A DNA stretch of 55,462 nt from a virus, in the IMG/VR virus record IMGVR_UViG_3300028388_004387, positions 1 through 55,462 of that record; one strand, 5' to 3'. The notes below the pieces were generated by a model. The model did not search any database. It saw only the letters and a list, made by a program, of their open reading frames with translations, and was not told the origin of the DNA. Positions 42,493 through 49,927 of the stretch are shown here, one piece after another; position 1 is the first letter of the stretch; each line of letters starts with the position of its first letter. The position numbers and the translations under genes are program-made.

Positions 42493-43044
42493 ATGGAAAA
42501 GATAGTAGAATGGGTGCCCGTACCCGGTTTTGATAAGTACGAGTTCAACAAGTACGACGGGCAAATCAGACAAAAGAAAAACGGCAAGGTGCTTGAAGCA
42601 AGCACAAAAGGATGGACTGTAAGGCTAAGAACCAGCGACGGTAGCCGTAAAACCGTTTCTCCGGCGCGTCTCGTGCGCGAAGGGGATTGGCCCTGGAAAA
42701 CTATCCCGGAAGGCATAAAAGCGCGAGAGAACGCAAAAGAGCCCAGCGAGAAGCCAAGTAAGAAGCAAACAAGGATTGAGCGTGACGGAGTAAGGGCGCG
42801 CAAAGCAAAAGGTCAAAAGCTTGTTCCGCGCAGCGCAGCTCCAGCCAAGCCCAAGTATGACGAGCGGACAAAGCGAAAGGTAAAGCTCAACCCTTTGCTT
42901 GCAAAAAAGATAAGAGGACTGCGCAAGGAGGGATGGTACTTAAGGGAAATCGCAGAAGAGTTTGGTGTGCATGTTAGCACGGTAAGCGAAATCTGCTCAA
43001 ATAAACTTTACAAAATCATTAAAACCACAAAACAAGATGGCTAA
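42493..43044 (+). CDS. NUMOD4-like plus helix-turn-helix protein without nuclease domain
   Basis: 183 residues. The first 40 resemble NUMOD4, the DNA-binding module of homing endonucleases (W-V-P-V-P-G-F-D-K-Y-E-F, then I-R-Q-K-K-N-G-K-V-L). Residues 70-130 are a basic linker. Residues 140-175 form a resolvase/HTH_7-type helix-turn-helix (L-R-E-I-A-E-E-F-G-V-H-V-S-T-V-S). No HNH or GIY-YIG catalytic motif is present. It may be a former homing endonuclease kept as a regulator. It lies inside the deazaguanine operon, 2 bases after folE. Confidence 0.6.
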   Translation: MEKIVEWVPVPGFDKYEFNKYDGQIRQKKNGKVLEASTKGWTVRLRTSDGSRKTVSPARLVREGDWPWKTIPEGIKARENAKEPSEKPSKKQTRIERDGVRARKAKGQKLVPRSAAPAKPKYDERTKRKVKLNPLLAKKIRGLRKEGWYLREIAEEFGVHVSTVSEICSNKLYKIIKTTKQDG

Positions 43045-43441
43045 AGCAGAAGGAATGAGCATCCCTTTTGAAGGGAAGGAAGCAATTATGAAAGACGTCC
43101 TTGAAACGTTTGAGTACGGAGGGGATATGTCGCAAATTATCAAAACTGAAACGCACGAGTTTAGCGCAGTATGCCCTTTCAGCGGCTTACCAGATATCGC
43201 TACGCTGCGCATTCATTATCGTCCAACCGCCAACATGTGCGTGGAGCTTAAAAGCTTGAAGTATTACACCATGTCTTACCGCAACGTAGGCCTCTACCAG
43301 GAGCATGTAACCAACGAAATTTTCAACGACATGCTGAAGTGCTTAGGCGTATCTCCTAAGGACCTGTATGTGTACACGAAGTACAATGTGCGCGGAGGCT
43401 TTTACACGGAATGTGAGCTTGGAAACAAGGAGCTGAAATGA
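43037..43441 (+). CDS. queF: QueF, preQ0 reductase
   Basis: 134 residues, the short single-domain (unimodular) type. Catalytic Cys46 in C-P-F-S-G-L-P-D with Asp53, and the substrate/NADPH motif E-L-K-S-L-K-Y-Y at 70-77, Y-R-N-V-G and H90 are all present. It reduces the nitrile of preQ0 to the amine of preQ1 with two NADPH. Its presence next to dpdA predicts preQ1 (or a later derivative) rather than preQ0 in phage DNA. It overlaps the previous gene by 8 bases and dpdA by 4. Confidence 0.9.
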   Translation: MAKAEGMSIPFEGKEAIMKDVLETFEYGGDMSQIIKTETHEFSAVCPFSGLPDIATLRIHYRPTANMCVELKSLKYYTMSYRNVGLYQEHVTNEIFNDMLKCLGVSPKDLYVYTKYNVRGGFYTECELGNKELK

Positions 43442-44169
43442 AATACTTTTTCAGCAGCCCTTCCGGGCTAAAGAAAATCCTGGAACCTGGGGGCGCTCGA
43501 AATTTCCTGCTGAGCTATGCAGTAGACGCAAAGCACTGTAAGAAATTTGATGATATCAGCGACAGCGTTATCATTGATTCGGGCGCCTTTACGGTTTGGA
43601 ACAGGGGCGAGGGGGACATAGATATAGAAGCCTATGCAGATTTTTGCCTTACGCTTCCACAGGATTGGACGTTCATAAACGTGGATGTGATTCCCGAAAC
43701 AGGCAGCACAGCAGCAGACATTGAGCGCTGCTGTGAGCGCGGATACGAGAATTACAAATACCTTAAAAGCAGGATACAAAATATCATGCCGGTGTACCAC
43801 TATGGCGACAACCAGAAGTGGCTAAAAAAGTTTATGGATGAGGCGGATTACATTGGCATAAGTCCAGCCAACGACACCCACGAAAATGTCAAGCGCCAAT
43901 TCCTAAAAGAGACCTATGCTATTTGCGGCACAGACGTAAAGACTCACGCGCTTGGATACAGTAGCTTGGTTGGGCTTAGCATGTTTCCATTTTATAGTGT
44001 AGACAGCATTTCGTACAAGCGAGTGAAAGTGCTTGTTGACGGGAGTGCAAAAGCGCTATTGGTTGCAGGGGATATGAGGTACCTCGGTATTAAGAGTATC
44101 CAGGAATATTTGTACATAGAAAAATACATGACAGAGTTATGGGAAAGCAGGGGAGTTACCTGGGATTAG
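43438..44169 (+). CDS. dpdA: DpdA-type DNA deazaguanine transglycosylase
   Basis: 243 residues, a TGT-barrel relative of tRNA-guanine transglycosylase. Visible motifs: I-I-D-S-G-A-F-T-V-W (Asp47), V-D-V-I-P-E-T-G (Asp83), M-P-V-Y-H-Y-G (His121), I-G-I-S-P, and the late S-M-F-P-F-Y-S-V-D-S-I-S (Asp189). No tRNA-TGT zinc Cys cluster is present, as expected for phage DpdA. It should exchange guanine in DNA for the 7-deazaguanine base made by the neighbouring enzymes. Confidence 0.85.
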   Translation: MKYFFSSPSGLKKILEPGGARNFLLSYAVDAKHCKKFDDISDSVIIDSGAFTVWNRGEGDIDIEAYADFCLTLPQDWTFINVDVIPETGSTAADIERCCERGYENYKYLKSRIQNIMPVYHYGDNQKWLKKFMDEADYIGISPANDTHENVKRQFLKETYAICGTDVKTHALGYSSLVGLSMFPFYSVDSISYKRVKVLVDGSAKALLVAGDMRYLGIKSIQEYLYIEKYMTELWESRGVTWD

Positions 44170-44618
44170 AAACTATCAATCTGAGCGAGGTGCAGCTAAG
44201 CGATAATTGGTTTATGCTGCCCAAGGATGCTGGGAAAATGTTCTTAGCTGCATACACATCAGAACCGGAGCTGTTTGACTTAAGGGTAGCTGAAATAGAC
44301 GGGGCATATTATGCTCTGGAAGGAGATGCTCTTTTTGCTACGCTGCTAAAGTACAAACAGTATGAAGCGCGCTGCCATGTTTACAAAGTAGACAGCCACG
44401 AAAAACTGGTAGAAATTAAAGCGATTAGACAAATCGCAAAGCCTTTTGTAAATTACGTTCAAATCGCTATTGACTTTAAAGAGGTCAGCGATAAGCTGGG
44501 CTTGAAAAAGAAGTACAGCAAAGGAGGTAAATTGTACGAGGATGTGTGCTTGCTTAGCGAGTACGATTGGGAAAAAATTTACCAGGAGCAAACAACGAAT
44601 CAAACTTCACTTTTTTAA
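44139..44618 (+). CDS. ParB/Srx-like protein in the deazaguanine operon
   Basis: 159 residues, overlapping dpdA by 31 bases. The centre (I-D-G-A-Y-Y-A-L-E-G-D-A-L-F-A-T-L-L) resembles the D-G-x-x-R-x-x-A motif of ParB/sulfiredoxin-fold proteins, the fold also found in DndB/DpdB proteins of DNA-modification islands. The match is only a pattern, with no Arg at the usual place, so function is unknown. Its position between dpdA and queC suggests a role in modification. Confidence 0.5.
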   Translation: MGKQGSYLGLETINLSEVQLSDNWFMLPKDAGKMFLAAYTSEPELFDLRVAEIDGAYYALEGDALFATLLKYKQYEARCHVYKVDSHEKLVEIKAIRQIAKPFVNYVQIAIDFKEVSDKLGLKKKYSKGGKLYEDVCLLSEYDWEKIYQEQTTNQTSLF

Positions 44619-44629
44619 AATCAAAGAAC

Positions 44630-45358
44630 ATGGAAAAACATGCGAAACAGAAAGGAGCTTTAGTGCTGCTAAGTGGCGGGCAAGATTCAGTCACTTGTCT
44701 GTACTATGCTTTAGCATATTACGACAAGGTAGCTGCGCTAAGTTTTGACTACGGTCAAAAGCACGCTAAGGAGCTGGAGTATGCGGAAAGCTTGTGCAGC
44801 GACTTACAGGTGCCCTTCAAGCTCATTTCTGTAAAAGGAGTATTTGGCGAAAGCGCACTAACCAACCACGAGCTTGATGTGGATGGGATGCACCAGGTGA
44901 ACGAAGGGCTGCCTGCTACATTTACAGCAGGAAGAAACATGACTTTTCTTTCTATTGCTTGTGGGCTTGCGCACAGCATGGGCATGCCTACAGTCATCAC
45001 AGGGATATGCCAAACAGACTTCAGCGGTTACCCAGACTGCCGAGACAGCTTTAGAGCAGGTATGGAAATTACTGCACAGCTTGCACTTGACAACCCTGAC
45101 ATGAGGATACTGGCGCCCTTAATGTACAGAACCAAAGCTCAAACATGGCAGCTGGCAGGCGACTTGACAAAGCGATTTAAGGAGCTTGGAAAAGAAGGGG
45201 AGTTGTGGGATGTTGTAGAAGTGGTTCGTACGCGCACGCTTACTGACTACAACGGAGACCTGACGCAAAACGAATGGGGCTTAGGCAAAGCCGACAACCC
45301 TGCCAGCAGGCTTCGCAAAAAAGGGTACGAGGAGGCGAAAGAGAAAGGGTGGGTGTAG
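44630..45358 (+). CDS. queC: QueC, preQ0 synthase, lacking the zinc-binding cysteines
   Basis: 242 residues from the ATG at 44630; the frame is open from 44567. ATP motif S-G-G-Q-D-S at 15-20, S-F-D-Y-G-Q-K-H, G-R-N-M, and T-G-I-C-Q-T-D-F-S-G-Y-P-D-C-R are normal. The usual zinc site (T-x-T-C-Y-x-G, then G-C-G-x-C-x-x-C-x-x-R) here reads T-L-T-D-Y-N-G and G-K-A-D-N-P-A-S-R-L-R, so Cys is replaced by Asp206, Lys220, Asn223 and Ser226. It converts CDG to preQ0 with ATP and ammonia. Confidence 0.88.
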   Translation: MEKHAKQKGALVLLSGGQDSVTCLYYALAYYDKVAALSFDYGQKHAKELEYAESLCSDLQVPFKLISVKGVFGESALTNHELDVDGMHQVNEGLPATFTAGRNMTFLSIACGLAHSMGMPTVITGICQTDFSGYPDCRDSFRAGMEITAQLALDNPDMRILAPLMYRTKAQTWQLAGDLTKRFKELGKEGELWDVVEVVRTRTLTDYNGDLTQNEWGLGKADNPASRLRKKGYEEAKEKGWV

Positions 45359-45405
45359 CAGCACCTACCAAGCATCATTAAGGTATAAACCAAAAGCAAC
45401 AGCAA

Positions 45406-45840
45406 ATGAAAACCAAAGCAATAAGATACCACGACATCTGTGCAGGGCATCGCGTACACAATCACGAATCAAAGTGTGCGCACTTGCATGGACACAACTA
45501 CCGTTTCCACTTTACGGTAGAGGCGTTCAACGAGGATGAGCCGCTTGACGAAATTGGGCGCGTGCTTGACTTTAGCGTTATCAAGTCAAAGCTTGCAATG
45601 TGGCTTGAGGAGAATTGGGACCACAAGTTCTTAATCTGGGAGAAAGACCCGCTCTCTCGCGTTTTAAAAGCAGCGGACCAGGATGGCGTGGTGATTGTGC
45701 CGTTTAACCCGACAGCGGAGAATATCGCCCGTCATTTCGTAGATGTGGTTGCTCCTGTGCAGCTTGCGGGAACGCGCTGCAAGTTAACGGGGTGCAAAAT
45801 TGAGGAGACTCGAAAATGCAGCGCCTACTATGGAGAATAA
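45406..45840 (+). CDS. queD: QueD, 6-carboxytetrahydropterin synthase
   Basis: 144 residues. Zinc His residues: H15 in A-G-H, H28 and H30 in H-L-H-G-H; catalytic Cys24 in E-S-K-C-A-H; D72-H73 in W-D-H-K-F-L; P-T-A-E-N-I-A at 102-108, and the late K-I-E-E-T. All family landmarks are present. It converts dihydroneopterin triphosphate to 6-carboxytetrahydropterin, the second step towards preQ0. Its end overlaps the replisome organiser start. Confidence 0.92.
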   Translation: MKTKAIRYHDICAGHRVHNHESKCAHLHGHNYRFHFTVEAFNEDEPLDEIGRVLDFSVIKSKLAMWLEENWDHKFLIWEKDPLSRVLKAADQDGVVIVPFNPTAENIARHFVDVVAPVQLAGTRCKLTGCKIEETRKCSAYYGE

Positions 45841-46642
45841 CAACGAAGCGAAACGAAGCAAAAGAGAGGAGCGCGGATTTAAGGGCGTATGGATTCCCGC
45901 TTACATTTACTTAGACCCTAACTTAAGCGCTTTGGAAAAGCTGCTCATAATCGAAATTGATAGCTTAGACAACGACGAGGAAAAAGGGTGCAGAGCCAGC
46001 AATGAGTACCTTGCTAAATTCATAGGAAAAAGCCCAGGCACGACCAAAAATATGATAACCAAATTAAAGAAAAATGGTTACATTGAGCAGTGCTATTTTG
46101 ACGGTAGAAACAGAGGGCTCAGAGTGTTAAAAAGTGCAAGCTGGTCGCACGTATATGTGCGAGCTGGTTGCACGGATTCGTGCGAGCAGGATGCACGGAT
46201 TCGTGCAAGCTCCGAAACTCACGTTGCTTCTTATAGTGTTAAGAATAACAGTAGTAAGAATAAAAGTAAAAAAGAGCAAAAGTCCGTTTCCGACATTTTG
46301 GCAGAAAAGGTGATTTTTTTCTTAAACGAAATGACAGGCAGGCGCTTTCGCCCAGAGGGGAAAACAATGCTTTTCGCCAGGTGCCGAGAAGGGTACACGC
46401 TTGAGCAGTTCAAAGACGTTATCGCTCTCAAATGTGCGGAGTGGCTCAACACGGAACAGGAAAAGTATTTACGCCCGGAAACCTTATTCAACAAATCCAA
46501 GTTCATAAAATACCTCGAGGATGTACAGTGGCTCAAAGAAAACCCAGCAAAGCAGACAGCTTACTTCAATCAGCAAACCGCAAAGCGAATTGGTTCAAGC
46601 AAGATTGAAGCGCTACGAGACCAAATTGCAAGCTCTATATGA
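45830..46642 (+). CDS. replisome organiser (winged helix plus Phg_2220-type C-terminus)
   Basis: 270 residues from the ATG at 45830, inside the queD end. The N-terminal 100 residues are a winged helix: L-S-A-L-E-K-L-L-I-I-E-I-D-S-L, then N-E-Y-L-A-K-F-I-G-K-S-P-G-T-T-K-N-M-I. The linker (about 100-155) is encoded by the iterons and A-rich tract. The C-terminal domain (V-I-F-F-L-N-E-M-T-G-R-R-F-R-P, then Y-L-R-P-E-T-L-F) matches phage replication C-terminal domains. It should bind the origin inside its own gene and load the host helicase, like lambda O. Confidence 0.75.
   Translation: MENNNEAKRSKREERGFKGVWIPAYIYLDPNLSALEKLLIIEIDSLDNDEEKGCRASNEYLAKFIGKSPGTTKNMITKLKKNGYIEQCYFDGRNRGLRVLKSASWSHVYVRAGCTDSCEQDARIRASSETHVASYSVKNNSSKNKSKKEQKSVSDILAEKVIFFLNEMTGRRFRPEGKTMLFARCREGYTLEQFKDVIALKCAEWLNTEQEKYLRPETLFNKSKFIKYLEDVQWLKENPAKQTAYFNQQTAKRIGSSKIEALRDQIASSI
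46134..46213 (+). repeat. three 23-bp iterons plus a partial fourth (origin candidate)
   Basis: Units at 46134-46156, 46157-46179 and 46180-46202 share GTGCnAGCnGGnnGCACG; a partial copy is at 46203-46213. Each unit has GTGC and GCAC arms as an inverted repeat. Period 23 is not a multiple of 3, so the repeats are not a protein repeat and must be kept for their DNA sequence. An A-rich tract follows directly. Confidence 0.8.
46230..46280. other. A/T-rich strand-opening tract of the probable origin
   Basis: A strand-biased A-rich run (AAGAATAACAGTAGTAAGAA, then AAAAGTAAAAAAGAG) directly after the iterons, the arrangement found at lambda ori. Likely the unwinding element. Confidence 0.6.
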
Positions 46643-47129
46643 GCAGGCGTCAAGCAGCTTTAAGGCACTGCACATTTCGGACATCCGCGAAATCCTTAGA
46701 GCGGACATGCCTACCTTCGCAGACATTGAAGCTCACCGAGACCAAGCTACTGCGCTAAAGGTTGCAATGGTTGCGCTGCTAAGCTTGCAGAGGTATGGGT
46801 TGTGCAAAGACGAGGAGGATGTGTTGTGTTTGAAAGAGGTATCTAAAGACATTGTCAACTCGCCTAGGTATAGAGCCATGTCGCCTTACGATATTTGGCT
46901 CATGTGCAGGTGGGGGAGCGCGGGGAGGTTTGAGGATGACGGCAAGGTGTACAAAGTCAAGTACAACACACTGCACGGTTGGCTGGCGAAGTATAACAGC
47001 GAGCGAATCGCTTTGAAAAAAACAATCAAGCCGGCTAAAGTTTTGCAGCAGCCAAAGCAAAAAAGGAGCCCGGAGTTGGATGCAAAATTTGAGGAGCTTA
47101 AAAGGAAGCTGGATGCCAATAGAGATTAA
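46521..47129 (+). CDS. replication-associated protein of unknown family
   Basis: 202 residues if started at the ATG at 46521, which overlaps the organiser by 122 bases; a later start (for example a TTG near 46590) may be the true one. The core (M-S-P-Y-D-I-W-L-M-C-R-W-G-S-A-G-R-F, then L-H-G-W-L-A-K-Y-N-S-E-R) is a pattern I have seen in Bacteroidota phage replication regions, without a defined function. The rest is helical and basic. Could be a helicase loader partner. Confidence 0.6.
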   Translation: MYSGSKKTQQSRQLTSISKPQSELVQARLKRYETKLQALYEQASSSFKALHISDIREILRADMPTFADIEAHRDQATALKVAMVALLSLQRYGLCKDEEDVLCLKEVSKDIVNSPRYRAMSPYDIWLMCRWGSAGRFEDDGKVYKVKYNTLHGWLAKYNSERIALKKTIKPAKVLQQPKQKRSPELDAKFEELKRKLDANRD

Positions 47130-47817
47130 GTGGGGGCAGTGTAAAGGAGAAAACTGCACAAGCAAAGGCAAGGAGGTGCCATTGGCGCATGTCAAGCTAA
47201 AGCTTTGCCAGAACTGTAACAACATTAGGAAATGGAAGCAAAGTACAAGCGCTACAAAAAGTCAGCGTTCATCAAGCAGCTGGTCGACACAGACTACTTC
47301 TCAGAAACGATTAAAGCAATCAGGCGCGCTAAGAAAAAGAAAAGGCAGCGCCCCACCAAAGACACCTCTCAAGCGTAAAAATGCGATACGCGCCAAATCT
47401 CGCACGTCATTCGCAAAGCAAAAAGAGAGGGCTTGGAACGCTTTTAGCTTGTTTGTGCGCTTACGGGATGCAGACCAAAACGGTTATTGCAAGTGCTGCA
47501 CATGCTCAAAGGTAGCTTACTTCAAAGGAAGCGGGATGCAGGCTGGGCATTTTTGGCAAAGCGGCAACTACCCGAACACCAGATACGACGAGCGAAACGT
47601 TCATGCGCAGTGTGTAGGGTGCAACGTAATGAAGAACGGGATGGAGCTTGCGCACATGATGCACATTAGAAAGAAGTACGGAGAGGAGGTGTTAAACGAG
47701 CTGGAGCAAAAAGCGCACGTACCAAGAAAATACAACGAAATAGAACTGCTCGCGATAGAAAAGCTGTACCTTAAAAAAGCAAAAGAGGAGGCAAAAAAGC
47801 GCGGTATTGTGTTGTAG
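47113..47817 (+). CDS. NinG-like recombination protein (HNH/zinc)
   Basis: About 234 residues from the ATG at 47113, which follows GGAAG. Residues 1-50 have four Cys (C-K-G-E-N-C, C-Q-N-C) as a zinc finger; 50-105 is a basic Ser-rich linker; the C-terminal part has C-K-C-C-T-C, then M-Q-A-G-H-F-W, R-Y-D-E-R-N-V-H-A-Q-C-V-G-C-N and K-Y-G-E-E-V-L-N-E-L-E. This is the NinG/Rap fold (HNH-like, acts on Holliday junctions). It fits the neighbouring RecT/exonuclease recombination system. Confidence 0.8.
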   Translation: MPIEIKWGQCKGENCTSKGKEVPLAHVKLKLCQNCNNIRKWKQSTSATKSQRSSSSWSTQTTSQKRLKQSGALRKRKGSAPPKTPLKRKNAIRAKSRTSFAKQKERAWNAFSLFVRLRDADQNGYCKCCTCSKVAYFKGSGMQAGHFWQSGNYPNTRYDERNVHAQCVGCNVMKNGMELAHMMHIRKKYGEEVLNELEQKAHVPRKYNEIELLAIEKLYLKKAKEEAKKRGIVL

Positions 47818-47824
47818 AAATACT

Positions 47825-47832
47825 TAATTTTG
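47825..47832 (+). promoter_or_regulatory. -7-like box before the endolysin
   Basis: TAATTTTG matches TAnnTTTG and is followed by TAAAAACGATTTATG; the same TTTGTAAAAAC-ATTTAT context recurs at 52272 before another gene. A TTG lies only 15 bases upstream, so it is a weak or activator-dependent promoter. Confidence 0.45.
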
Positions 47833-47844
47833 TAAAAACGATTT

Positions 47845-48333
47845 ATGAAACTTATCACTCCAATCAGCTACATAGACCAGTACCTTGCAGGGGAGACAGA
47901 AAAGTCGGGTCCAGCAAGTAACCCAGCCATACAAAAAATCATACGCGACTGTATGCCTTGGGTTGAGCCTAATGTGGACGACAGCAAGGTGGCGTGGTGT
48001 GGTTGTTTCATGCTGCACGTTTTAAGGCAGTGCGATATAGACGTCAGCCAAATTAAGCATCCCTGGAGGGCGCAGGCGTGGGTGGAGTATGGACACCCAA
48101 GCGAAAATCTCCTTTACGACAAGTGCATTGCAGTATTTAGGCGAGGGGGTAAGAATAGTGTGTATGGGCATGTTGGTTTTCCGCTAAGAGAGAAAGAGGG
48201 TAAGATACTGCTGCGTGGCGGGAATCAAAGCAACGGAGTACACGATAGATGGTACAGCAAAAAGAGCTCTTATTATGAGTTTTTAGGATATAGGTTAATA
48301 CCAGAACTAAATGAAAACTACGAACTGAAATGA
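47845..48333 (+). CDS. endolysin, CHAP/TIGR02594-type peptidase
   Basis: 162 residues. Catalytic Cys52 in A-W-C-G-C-F, A-W-V-E-Y-G at 78-83, His109 in Y-G-H-V-G-F and Asn127 in G-G-N-Q-S-N form the usual Cys-His-Asn layout. It cuts the peptide part of the cell wall at lysis. No signal peptide, so it needs a holin to reach the wall. The stop overlaps the next ATG. Confidence 0.8.
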   Translation: MKLITPISYIDQYLAGETEKSGPASNPAIQKIIRDCMPWVEPNVDDSKVAWCGCFMLHVLRQCDIDVSQIKHPWRAQAWVEYGHPSENLLYDKCIAVFRRGGKNSVYGHVGFPLREKEGKILLRGGNQSNGVHDRWYSKKSSYYEFLGYRLIPELNENYELK

Positions 48334-48695
48334 AAGCAATTGAACACGTAATTATCGCCCTGGGCTTAGACTCAGAGTTTCAGCAAAATTTGCAGCTATG
48401 GAACACGCTTAGCGGTAACCTTGCGCACAACATTAGGGACTACATTTTGCAGCAATGCTCAGAGGATGAGCTGTTAAGCTGGGCAGAGGAGTTTATGCAA
48501 GGGAGGTACGGACACGGAGAAAAAAGAAGCGAGATTTACTATGCAGTAGCGGCAGTCCAAATAACACTTTATGAAGAGGTTATAGACCTGATAAACACGC
48601 GAGTTGAGGAGCTGGATTCGGAATCACAATCCAGGGTCGTATCGCTTGATGTAATGGAGCAGCTTGTAAACAATTACCCAATCAACAAAAATTAG
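48330..48695 (+). CDS. hypothetical protein
   Basis: A 121-residue acidic helical protein (D-S-E-F-Q-Q-N-L-Q-L-W, then E-V-I-D-L-I-N-T-R-V-E-E-L). It overlaps the endolysin by 4 bases and precedes the metalloprotease by 4. No family recognised. Co-expression with the endolysin could mean a lysis-related or inhibitor role, but there is no direct evidence. Confidence 0.65.
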   Translation: MKAIEHVIIALGLDSEFQQNLQLWNTLSGNLAHNIRDYILQQCSEDELLSWAEEFMQGRYGHGEKRSEIYYAVAAVQITLYEEVIDLINTRVEELDSESQSRVVSLDVMEQLVNNYPINKN

Positions 48696-48699
48696 CTTT

Positions 48700-49410
48700 A
48701 TGGCTTGCGGGCACAGCACGATACCCAAAGCGTCCAACTACAAACACATAATCAAAAATAAGACAATACCTATTGAGAATGGTGTTGTCAAATGGAGCAT
48801 TTTGAACTTCAGCAGGGACATGGACCGCCTTGTTCAGCTAAGCATATTCCACGACGTGTTCCAGGAGTATGAGCGCAGGATGTGGCCTATACGTTTCCAG
48901 AAAACAGACAACCCAGATGAAGCGTATTTCAAAGTGGTGTTTGCAAACAAAGGGAAGTACCTTAATCACGAAGGCAGAGAGGTGAGCATACCCGTGCCTT
49001 TTGAGGAGGGCGTGCTTGCATACGCTTACGGCCCGTACGACAATTTTGAGTACCGCGGATGGGTGTTTGTCAATGACGACATTTTTTGGACAATGAAAGG
49101 GCAGTCGGAAGGCGGAATGAAAATACGCTTAACCTTAGACCACGAGCTTGGGCACGCAGTAAACCTCGACCATACAGATGAGGAGGCTGATTTAATGTAT
49201 TGGCAGTACGGAGAGCACCGCACCTGGACGCAAGACAGCCAAGCAGGAATTGACAGTATTTACATGAGGATAATGGTGCCTCTTTTAAACCACTTTGGAT
49301 ATGAGCAACGTTTCAGAAAGTACAAAGCCAAAGCGCAAGAAGCGCAAAAGTACCCGAAAGCCCTTGACTACATCTGTCGCAAAGCAAAACAGTTCTTTTC
49401 CAAGCTCTAA
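48700..49410 (+). CDS. matrixin-like zinc metalloprotease
   Basis: 236 residues. The zinc motif H148-E-L-G-H152-A-V-N-L-D-H158 is the full metzincin H-E-x-x-H-x-x-x-x-x-H, followed by D-L-M-Y with the Met-turn (Met166). The first half (W-S-I-L-N-F-S-R-D-M-D, then V-F-Q-E-Y-E-R-R-M-W-P-I) resembles the start of matrixin (M10A) catalytic domains. No signal or pro-peptide is visible. It may act on virion proteins or on host envelope proteins at lysis. Confidence 0.75.
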   Translation: MACGHSTIPKASNYKHIIKNKTIPIENGVVKWSILNFSRDMDRLVQLSIFHDVFQEYERRMWPIRFQKTDNPDEAYFKVVFANKGKYLNHEGREVSIPVPFEEGVLAYAYGPYDNFEYRGWVFVNDDIFWTMKGQSEGGMKIRLTLDHELGHAVNLDHTDEEADLMYWQYGEHRTWTQDSQAGIDSIYMRIMVPLLNHFGYEQRFRKYKAKAQEAQKYPKALDYICRKAKQFFSKL

Positions 49411-49927
49411 GCCAAGCGAGGTGTGGGTAACGGAGGACGGCAGAATCGCTTCGCGCAGTAAGAAGAAAATCGTGCCAATGCTCATTGCTGCAATGCAAGA
49501 GGTAGTGGAGGACCTTGACAACCTTATTCTCACCGTGCCGGAGCTTGTAGACGAAATCAATTACCACTTGCCTTTGCACATGCGAATAACAGCAAACACT
49601 TGGAGCAGTTGGCAAACGGAATACCGTAACGCAAATTGGGAAGATTTAACTACTGACGAAAAGAACTTTTTGCGGGAAATAAAGCGCATTATGAGGAGCA
49701 GAAAAAAGCTCATGTGGAACCGAATGCGTACCGCACAATCTCATTGGCAAAAGTGGGCTTGGTTGCTTGAGCGTAAGTACGTTGACTTGCGCGCAGTAAA
49801 CACAGTCCAGCACCAGAACCCAGACGGCACAGGCTTGTTTCAAAACAAGACAGACGAGGAGCTTGAAAAGCTGTCAAACAAGTACACAAAAATCATAGAA
49901 ATAACGGATAAAAATGATTCAGATTAG
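49301..49927 (+). CDS. small terminase subunit candidate
   Basis: 208 residues from the ATG at 49301, overlapping the protease gene by about 110 bases; a later start is possible. A basic Ser/Thr-rich head, then L-P-L-H-M-R-I-T-A-N-T-W-S-S-W-Q and long helices with W-N-R-M-R-T-A-Q-S-H-W-Q-K-W-A-W-L-L-E-R-K. This is the helical pattern of Bacteroidota phage small terminases, which recognise DNA for packaging. Large terminase lies two genes downstream. Confidence 0.55.
   Translation: MSNVSESTKPKRKKRKSTRKPLTTSVAKQNSSFPSSKPSEVWVTEDGRIASRSKKKIVPMLIAAMQEVVEDLDNLILTVPELVDEINYHLPLHMRITANTWSSWQTEYRNANWEDLTTDEKNFLREIKRIMRSRKKLMWNRMRTAQSHWQKWAWLLERKYVDLRAVNTVQHQNPDGTGLFQNKTDEELEKLSNKYTKIIEITDKNDSD

Noticed and set aside
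43438-44169. DpdA-like gene as a tRNA-guanine transglycosylase
   Set aside because: It is shorter than bacterial Tgt and lacks the zinc Cys cluster, and it sits in a phage DNA-modification context.
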